Of a DNA stretch of 64,000 nucleotides, positions 24,601 through 34,100 are shown one piece after another; position 1 is the first letter of the stretch, and each line of letters starts with the position of its first letter. Location of the stretch: the NCBI GenBank assembly GCA_051294375.1, contig CM119263.1, positions 16,098,532-16,162,531 of the forward strand. Direction: 5' to 3'. A program made the position numbers and the translations under genes. The stretch comes from Paraspadella gotoi. Lineage: Eukaryota > Chaetognatha. The notes below the pieces were generated by a model. It was not told the origin of the DNA and searched no databases. It saw nothing but the letters and a program-made list of their open reading frames with translations.

Positions 24601-27600
24601 CCTACTGAGGGAACGCTCCTGATCGCCTGGATCCCAGTAACCATCAACGAAAACGGAATGAACAACGGAAACGTGGTCACGGGTTACGCTATCTATTGCG
24701 ATGGCCGCCAGGTCTATTGAGGGGTTAAGTTTTGCGGTCATTGTTGATATGAATTGTCAGTTAATAAACATTAAAAAGTTTTATTGATAAATTTTAACAA
24801 TCTGTTTTGGAATAATTTAGGTCTACATGACAGAAGGCTTGCAGGACCATGCCATCGTCGAACTGGCACGGTTTTCAGGATTTCAAGGTAAAAGTTTACA
24901 AAAAATTACGATAAGTTGACCTTTTTTATCTTTGTAACTGGATTCAATATCCGATATACTATTTGAGTAATGGTATGGCTTAAACGGTAAACTCCGAGTT
25001 ATTTTTTATAGCTGAAACTGTGATCATCTCCTTTTTTGATGTTTTATCTATGCAGGGGTTTCGTTGGGTGAGTGAAGTTTGATAGAAAAAAAACATAACA
25101 AACTATTTATAACTACACTGTTTTCTTAGTCTTCCTGAGGAGGGCTGATATAACTTCACATTAACGCCAACACAATTCCATTGTCTGACGACTTAATATT
25201 TTAGTTTAATTACAATTACAATAAACAAATACTTAATTTAAAAAATACAATGTGGTCGTTAGTCTATGGATTATCACGCAGTTTTCAAAAGTTAAACAGA
25301 ATATAAGAACTGCAAGTGAGCAGATTCACCAGAAATGTACTGTAGACTGTATCTAAGAAAGTATGAGAAAGAAATAATTTTTTTTTAAATATTTTTTTTC
25401 GAACATTTCATTACCATATTTCAGTGCAACAAAATAGAAATTCAATAAAGCTTAATGAATGAAAATTGCAAGATACTTGTTCTTCGTACTATTTTTAATA
25501 CAGCCACTATATATTAAGATATATTAAAATTTAGTTAATTTTTCTTTTTATATTTTTTAACAAATAAGTATCTTTTTAAGCTTTTATTTTACGTTCGGGA
25601 AGGGGATAATATAAGGACTAAGCTCTGACGATCAAAGCCAGAGTTTTTTTAATATATTCTTATACCGGCCAAGGTAGACATGATGGCAATATTGTTAATA
25701 TTAAGTTTCAAAAAATCCTACCATAAATATAGAATAATATTAACCAAAAGTTACGAAAATTTGACCCCTTCTTTGGAAGATTTTCGCCATAGAAGATTTT
25801 CCCCGATCTGACTCCCGGTTGAAACTCTTAGAATTCCGATTGTTAGCTCCTCTTTTACTTTTACTTTAAATAAAAATTTCACCAAATATGGAACTAATTC
25901 ACTTTCCATGATCGTATCATATCAAAATAACCAAATAAAATGTAAAGAAAAATTTTGAGAGCCCTTCAGACATATGGCTATCGGATTCCTGAATTTGAAG
26001 TTTATTGTAAAATCACAACATATGTTAAATGCGTTGAATTGTATTGAAGTTGAGAAATCCCTTTATTTTATATATAAAAATTTGTGTCAAAAAATATTTT
26101 CCCAAGCAGACCAGTCCATTTGAATCTGATGGTTTTGATGTCAAAATGATGGTTATTTGTCAAGAGAAAAAAAAATGCGAGCCGCTTCAGATGCAACAGG
26201 ATTCGGAATCCGAGTGTTTTTACATCTATTTTTTACCTGAATTTTTCCTAGGAGCGTTGACATTATTTGGTAGTCAGATTTTAACGAAAATCTCCATTGA
26301 AAAAGTCTTCCTCGATTTCTAAGAACGACGTAAGACTCCTAGGATATAACGACCACTTACACTTACTTTTAGGTTTTTATTTTAAAGATTATAAAAACCA
26401 TAAAATTTAAGTTTTTAATTTATTTTTAGTGAGGACACGTTCTAAAGTGCATGGTTGGGAATTCTACACTCGTACAGTTCTTTAATTTTTTGTTTAAAAC
26501 ATTCAGGCTTATGGCATAGATTCAGAAAATGCTTTTTTTCGCTCTTTGTATCATCACGTAATCAGCTGTCACTTTTTAAGAATTAAAATCATACATAGAC
26601 GTATTTTTGCGCGCGATTTTTAACTAACTCTCATTAGGTTAGCTCTTTTTGATGTTGTTTTTAGTCATATACATAATCAGATATTTGCGGTGTGTCAACA
26701 ACAAATTTTACAACAATATTATTCATAACTTTTTTTCTATTTATTACGGACATACTCAAGATAATTTTTTTATAAATTTACTTTTTAGCTGAAAGCTAAC
26801 TACTCGAACTCGCTGCTTGATGTCGGTTTGTTATTTCTTCAGGTTCGCGCCAAGTAACGATACGCACCATGGTGAGGGGCAATCCCCCGCAGAGCGCTGA
26901 CTCCAGACCCACAACTGTACCCTCCCACCTCCTGGGAACATCCGCCTCGGGATTTCTCGGCGGCATCCTCGGAAGTATCACAGGTCCGCTTAGTCCTCTG
27001 CAGGAAAAGCAATAATGAATTTTTTAAATGCAGCGCATATTCATGAAAAAAAATAATTTTCTTTAACCGCAGGGGCAGCACCGGCAACAGCAGCAACAAA
27101 AGTCGCAGAAAAGGCATCGGTATGTTATATTACACAAAGGCATAAAACTTTCATTTTTTGTTAAATTTTACTATCTTAACAATTATGTTTTTGTGATTTT
27201 TCCAACTTTCGTGGCCGCGAACTAGTTTTTCAAAAACGTGTCCTCTGGGATCGGGAGCCTCGGGGGCAACCTTAAAAACCCCCAGGGGATGGCCTCTGGC
27301 CTGGGAGAAGCCCTACAGAACCCCCAGGGGGCCGCTAGTAGCTTTGGGGAAAAGATGAAAAACCCCCAATCTATGGCCTCTGGTCTTGGAGAAAAGCTCA
27401 AAAACCCACAAGAGCTCGGGAAGGGACTGGGAGAGACATTGAAAAAACCCATGGGAACCTCGGCCGATAAAGTATGTAATTTTTTTTTTCTGTTTTGATT
27501 TTTTGCCTCAAATTAATTTAGTCTAAATATATTATTGGTAACCGGTCGAGTATGTTGATTGAGCCCAGACCAAAATTTCTAATGATTTTTACTTAGAGAC

Positions 27601-30600
27601 AAATATGCTGCTGAGAATGAGATAAACATTCAATTACCCCTGCCAAATTTTATTAGCCCCATTTAGCCCATAGAAATAATATTTATTCATTTTCGCATTT
27701 GTAGCTTTACCATTTACGGAGCTTTTGCTTACAATCCTTCAAACCATTTTTGAAAATAATCTTAGGATTTTGATTTGCTGAAAACCTATTTTTAAAAATG
27801 AAAGCTATAACATTTTCATTTTAATATTTTTCACCAATATGACGATATATTTTTTTACTTCTCCGCAAGCTTTCTGACCAGTTTGCTCCTTCCCCCCCCC
27901 CATTTTTTGCCTGCACCCCACCCCTGTCGTATTTTGGAATTCAAAATCGAATCCAAATCACTCTGTTAATTTTCCCAAACCTGCTCCAAACCATGCGTCT
28001 TCCCAACGTCAAAACGCACCCCAATTTACACCGTGAAACATCATATAACCACCACTGAAAACCATCAATGGATACTCCCCCCTTCCTCCCGTCTCACAGT
28101 CATTTGGGTTCGGAAAGCTGTTTGGCTTCGGAGGCGCTCAACCTCCGACGAGCGGCGCGCCTGGAGCGACCTCAGCCGGTGGCCTTTTGGGTCGAAGCGT
28201 CGGGGGCATTGCCAGTGGAATATCCGGGGGCGTGGCAGGCACCATGGGAGGCATCGGCGGAGCCGTCGGTGGAGCCATGGGCAGTGCCATGGGACGGGGA
28301 CAACAACAACAACAACAGCAGCAGCAACAACAGCAACCCGGAATGCCCCCTGGACAGCAGGGACGCATGCAGCAAGTGAGGAGAAATTCGCGATTTGGCA
28401 CTTGCTTTTTTTGTTGTTGTTGTTGTTTCCTTCTCTTTTGTACCGGCACAACAAACTAAATATTATTTAGCATTTTAAGATAAATATAATTCTATTATTT
28501 ATGAAAGAAGGAAAGAAGAAATGATTTATTAATTACTAATAAATAGCAATAGGAATTTGTTTCGTCAAAACTTAACATTTTTTATCAAATTGTATAAAAA
28601 AAAAACTTTTATTCTTTGTCGATGTATTGTTAAATTACTTTCTGTTTAAGCCATACTAACGCATGCCCGCGTTCAGGGTGGGATGTACGGGAATGGCCCG
28701 ATGGCGGGCGGACCCAACGATATCCGACCGCCGGTACCAGGTGCCGGCGCGGCGCAAGTGCAGGGTGACAACATCGATGCCGCTTTTGCTCAGCATGGAG
28801 CAGGGCAGCAGGTACGCCGACAATATAAGGTAGGGAGGTTGGAATCGGCGATTTTAAGGTCATTAATTTTATTATTCTCTCCCCGTCCCTTGCAGGGGTA
28901 TGCTAATGGAGGAGCTGCCTATCCTCCCTTACATCAAGCTCATCCAGCAGACGACATGCAACGCTTTGGCCGTGGTCAGCCTCTCCAACCTCCCCAGCCT
29001 TCGGGCCCCGGGCTCGGCCCCCCTAAACCCGGGGGGCTTCAAGGGCCTAGGACCCCAAATCGAGATCATCCTCCGTCTAGCCCTTTCTCTCAATCAAGCG
29101 TCGACGACTTTAGGTATCCTATTTGACGTTTTGTTTGTCGAAATGATTGAGACGCGGCAAAACTTTAATGAAGAGTGGATCATTTTTAAAATCTTCTAAT
29201 CTCTTAACCTTCTTTCCCCGCAGAAAATACCCAGATGAGTTCGACGGGATTCGGGCGTCGGGCGACGACCTTCACCACCCCCACGGGGGGTTTCCCCCAC
29301 AGCCCCAGGGCGCCGCGCCTCCGCGGCCACAACCCCAGGGAGCATCGTTAGGGGCCGGCGAGGGTCCGTTGTCCGGACAACCGATGGGGGGCCAGCGAGG
29401 GGACCCTCGTCTCAAGGGGGCAGGGGGAATTCCACAAATAGAAATCACGAATGACGGACATGAAACGCTCGGGAGCGGGGCACCGGGTGTGGGCATGAAC
29501 GGGGGCGTGGCAAGGGTCCCGCCCATCGATGGAGAATACGCTTATCAAAATGGAGGTTGGTTGATTATTTTATGAAGTTTTTATGCGAGATGAAATAAGT
29601 ACATTCGCTCATGCGTTATACATGAAACGGGTATTTACTGTCTTTTTTTTTTCAGATGCCCACCTCGGTAGTCTGGGACAAACATCATCAGGTAAGGCTA
29701 GCTTAGTGACGATATTTGTCCGAATATTTTATTCTTGCATATAGTTAAATAGTTTTGGTTGATGTTTTTACCTACGTTATTCAGGCATGCCTGCTACCAA
29801 CCAAAGGAACGGCTACTATGACCAAAGACCTCCTGGATTCCGGAGCAGGTGAATGGTGGCAAAAGTTTTTTGCTTAATGCTAAAAAATAACGCACATACA
29901 AGGGTAACGACCTCAAAAAAATGGCGACAGCACCCATACAACTTATCCATTTGTCATATAGATTTTATTAGTTAGAAAAGTCCTGACAATTTTTTTTGTG
30001 CTCGACATGGTCACTTTATATATTACAGTGAATAGCAATGAGTAAAGTTCAAATCAGGAAACCAAAACCTCAGGGAATTCAAAAATCAGAAAACTTGAAA
30101 AAGCGATTTGAACTTTGTCTTGCTAGGGGGGGAAAAAACACATTGATTGTGCAATAGGAGAAGGGTACTCAAAAAAGTTTTCATTACTTGTGATTGTTTT
30201 GCCATGTTAATGAAAATTGTATTCAAATTGGTTACTGAGCTATTAAAATTCTTTTGAGATCGGTACCGGTGGATCTCCTTTTTATAAAATATTTTTTTAT
30301 AAAATAAAAAAAAAAACTCTTATGACCCAAATTAACAACCGATACTTTTTCTCCCTTCGGTCTGCCCCCTTTATCTCAGAACGGGAAGCAGAAGTGGGAA
30401 AGACGGGAAGCCCCACCGCGAATTTTCGCCCAGGCGCGGAGATAGACAAGGACCCGGAAGAAGTGCATCCAGTTATAGAATGGATAATCACCTCAGTAAC
30501 CATGGAGGAGGAGGATCCTATGAGGTAAATTCATTAATTAGTACATAATTTAAGTGACTAACTTATTGATCGATTGGTACATTAAGCGATTTGATCGATT

Positions 30601-31112
30601 TGACCGTTTTGTTTTATCATTTGATTGATTGAATTCTCAGGAGGAGCTCTACCCGCCCGACACGGTGAGGGTGTTCGTGGCCCTGTTCGACTACGATCCT
30701 TACACCATGAGTCCCAATCCGGACGCCGTGCATGAAGAGCTCGCCTTCAAGGTCAACAACAAAATTTTCACAGTGAATATGGAAAAAGATCGATATGATT
30801 ATTCGCTAGATCAATTAATGATAAATCGTTTTTTTCTTCAACTCTTCAAGGAGGGCGAATACATCAAAGTTTTCGGTGACAAGGACGCAGACGGGTTTTT
30901 CCGCGGGGAGTCAACGACGACCGGACGTCACGGCCTCATTCCATGCAACATGGTGTCAGAAGTGGAAGACGCAGACGTCGCCAACCAAATCCTACAGGGA
31001 TCCCACCCCTCCCAGGTGGCGCAGAGTTACGAGGGTTAAAGAGCCAAGGCCCGAGAGAATTAAAATGAATGAATGAATGAATGAATGAATGAATGAAAGA
31101 AAGAAAGAAAAA

Positions 31113-31179
<67 letters not shown>

Positions 31180-34100
31180 GAAGGAAGGAAGGAAGGAAGG
31201 AAGGATCAAATATTATTTTCTTCCTTATGATGCGCGACTCTGATTGGCTGGAAAGTGTGACCGTGAGTGACGCGTCACAAAATATCTTCCTTCCATTGTG
31301 ACCGGTCACACCAAATCTCTTCTCGATCGATAGGTCGGCGGCCCCGGGACAACGTCTTCCTCATACGCCGGAGGGCGTCATCACGATTCGAGGATGACCT
31401 CAGGAGGAAGAAGACATCACCCTGGAGGAGGAGGGGGACGCGGGAGGAAATGGCACCACGGTGAGGAGATGGTGGAGATGGACCGACGGATTGACCGACT
31501 TATGGGAACGTGAGATAGAAAAAAAAAAGAAGAAAGAACGTGAAGATTGAGTACAATTTGGACTTGGACTTGTTTCCTTTTGATCCGGATTATTTGAATT
31601 TCCCAAAATAGGTATTGTATTTTTTTTCTTTGTTTTCCCAGATGCTGTGGACCGACAGAGGCCTTTCGGGACGGGAGGGAGAGGAAACCCCGGCAAGAAA
31701 GTCAGAAAAATGGTGGCGCTCTACGATTACGATCCTCAAGAATTATCTCCAAATGTGGATGCTGAGGTCAACTCCAAATTAATTTTTGTTTTCTTTCTGA
31801 AGTGGTTTAAAAAATGGGCAGATTTTAATCGCTAAGTCTTCGGCGAATAGTTTTTTACGCGTGGTTTTGTACCGACAGGTGCCCCCTATTTCCTCTCGGT
31901 CAGGAAGCAAGTCTTCGTATCAGTAATTCACGATTTCACAGCCATTTTCACTAATATGAATAATCCTCTGTTGCAGGCTGAATTGTCATTCCGGACTGGA
32001 GACATACTTCATGTCTTCGGGGAAATGGACGAGGACGGATTTTTTTTGGGCGAACTTCACGGGAACAAGGGGCTCGTACCATCGAACTTTCTCCAAGTGA
32101 GATCGTCGTCATGATGCTATTTGGGGTTGTTGTTGTTTGTCCTGCGATTGAAGAATAATTCCAAGCACTTTTAATCTCGATCTCATATGACGAATTCGGG
32201 ATTAATTCTTTCAACTCAATTTAAAAAAAAAAACCATGAATTCAGTTACAGAAATTCAGTGATATGACGTCAATTTGTATCCGAAGTTGAATTTTATTGA
32301 CGAAGCGCGCATTCTCGTTCGCAGGAGATGTCGCAGCCCGGTAGCGGCCCCATCGGGGGTCGATCAGGCATAGGCGGAGGTTCTTCCTCTGGTTTGCCGG
32401 GAGGTCAGGGTCAGCCGATGGACTCTTTGATACCAGGTGAAGATCGTTGATCAGTTGAGCAGAAATATTGCGATGATAATTTAAGACCGACTCTTTAGAG
32501 ATTGATGTTCTTATTAACTCACTTCGTACTGCCGCAGAAGCGCTGTTAAATATAAGAACTTGTACAATGTACAATTTAATAAATCGTAATTTAGAAAGGT
32601 TGTTCTCTTGTTTTTAACTGCGCCGCGAGTACTCGATGAGCAACTATTTAAGTAGCCATAGCCGATGAAATTTAAATGCAAATGTATACACTATACAGCG
32701 TTAAAATAATTTATCATGAGCAATTGAGCATAGATTATAGTATTAAAATTAATTAAAATTATTATATTACTACCCCGTGTCCGTTCGCGAGTGACACCAA
32801 AAAAATCTTTACTATGCTTTAAATATTTAATAAACTATTTGACGTTTTTTATGTATAAGTTTCATTTCGTGTTTAATTTATTTACTATTCTTTGTTTAAT
32901 TTTTTATCTAACACAGTAAAATTGACAAAAAAGACCATTTTAGTCGTGTTCTTGATTGAATTTTAAAGAAATTTTATATCATAAGAAATCCCTATTAATG
33001 CTCTAATCAATGGCGTATCTGAATTATCGTAATGTTGAGTAATTTTTGAGTAATGATTTTTTATTTATTTTTTTAATTGTAAATCTTTTTTTATACAATT
33101 CGTCCAATTAGAAAAAATGCTGTCCTGAGTATGTTCTTGACTGTTTTAAGTTTTAAATAATTATTTTATATCGTAAGGATTCCCAGATAGTTCTTAATTT
33201 ATTGGTGTAAATGAATTTTAATAATTTTAAGTATTTAATGAGTAATTAATTTATAATGATTTTCTTTTTTAAAAAGATTCAGTTTTTTACTGAAGATGAA
33301 AATGGATGACCATTAAAGAAAAGTTGTTTTACATAAGTAAATATCAAATTAATCTTAAGAAATTAAAATATAATAAGCGTCCAGTACTTTGCTACAGAAT
33401 GAAAAAAAAATTAAAAAAAATATTTATCCAATGAGAAATGGTACACATTTTTTTGGTGTCACTTGCGAACGGACACGGGGTATATAGAAAAAAAATTTTG
33501 AAATATTGAAATTTTTTGATGAATTCAGATAGAAAAAAATTTAAAAAAAATCTAATTACAGCTTTTAAAAATTCTTATAGTTTTTCAGTAAAAATTTTTA
33601 AAAACTGATAAAATCAACGAAAGATGATGATTTTTTACGTTTTTTCTTATTTTTCACCTACTTATCATTAAAAAAAAAAAATTATACTTCGTGTAGACAA
33701 CTTTTTATGAGCTATCTAAATTTCTCAAAATAATTTCTGTAAATAAGGGGCCATAAGGGTATAGAGCCATATAAGAATTTTTTTGTTCTTTGAAAGTATA
33801 CTTAAAAATGTAAAAATTTTCGTTTGAGCATGTACTCGCTCTAAATTTTGACTCGCCCCATTGAGTGCGGCTACCCCTTCGGTTCGTCGGTCGGTAGGTC
33901 TGTCCCACTTACGGTATAATTGTATATAATTCGCCTATAGTCACTTGGTCATTTGTTCAGACAGGAAAAAACCTCAAATTTAAGGGACTGCTAGCGCCAC
34001 CTTCAGGAAATCATAAAACTATAAAGAACAAAAGACGTATTCCTATGCAGTTTGTGTCATAAATACATGGGCTAAAAAGTTATTGTAGTTATGTAGTCAC

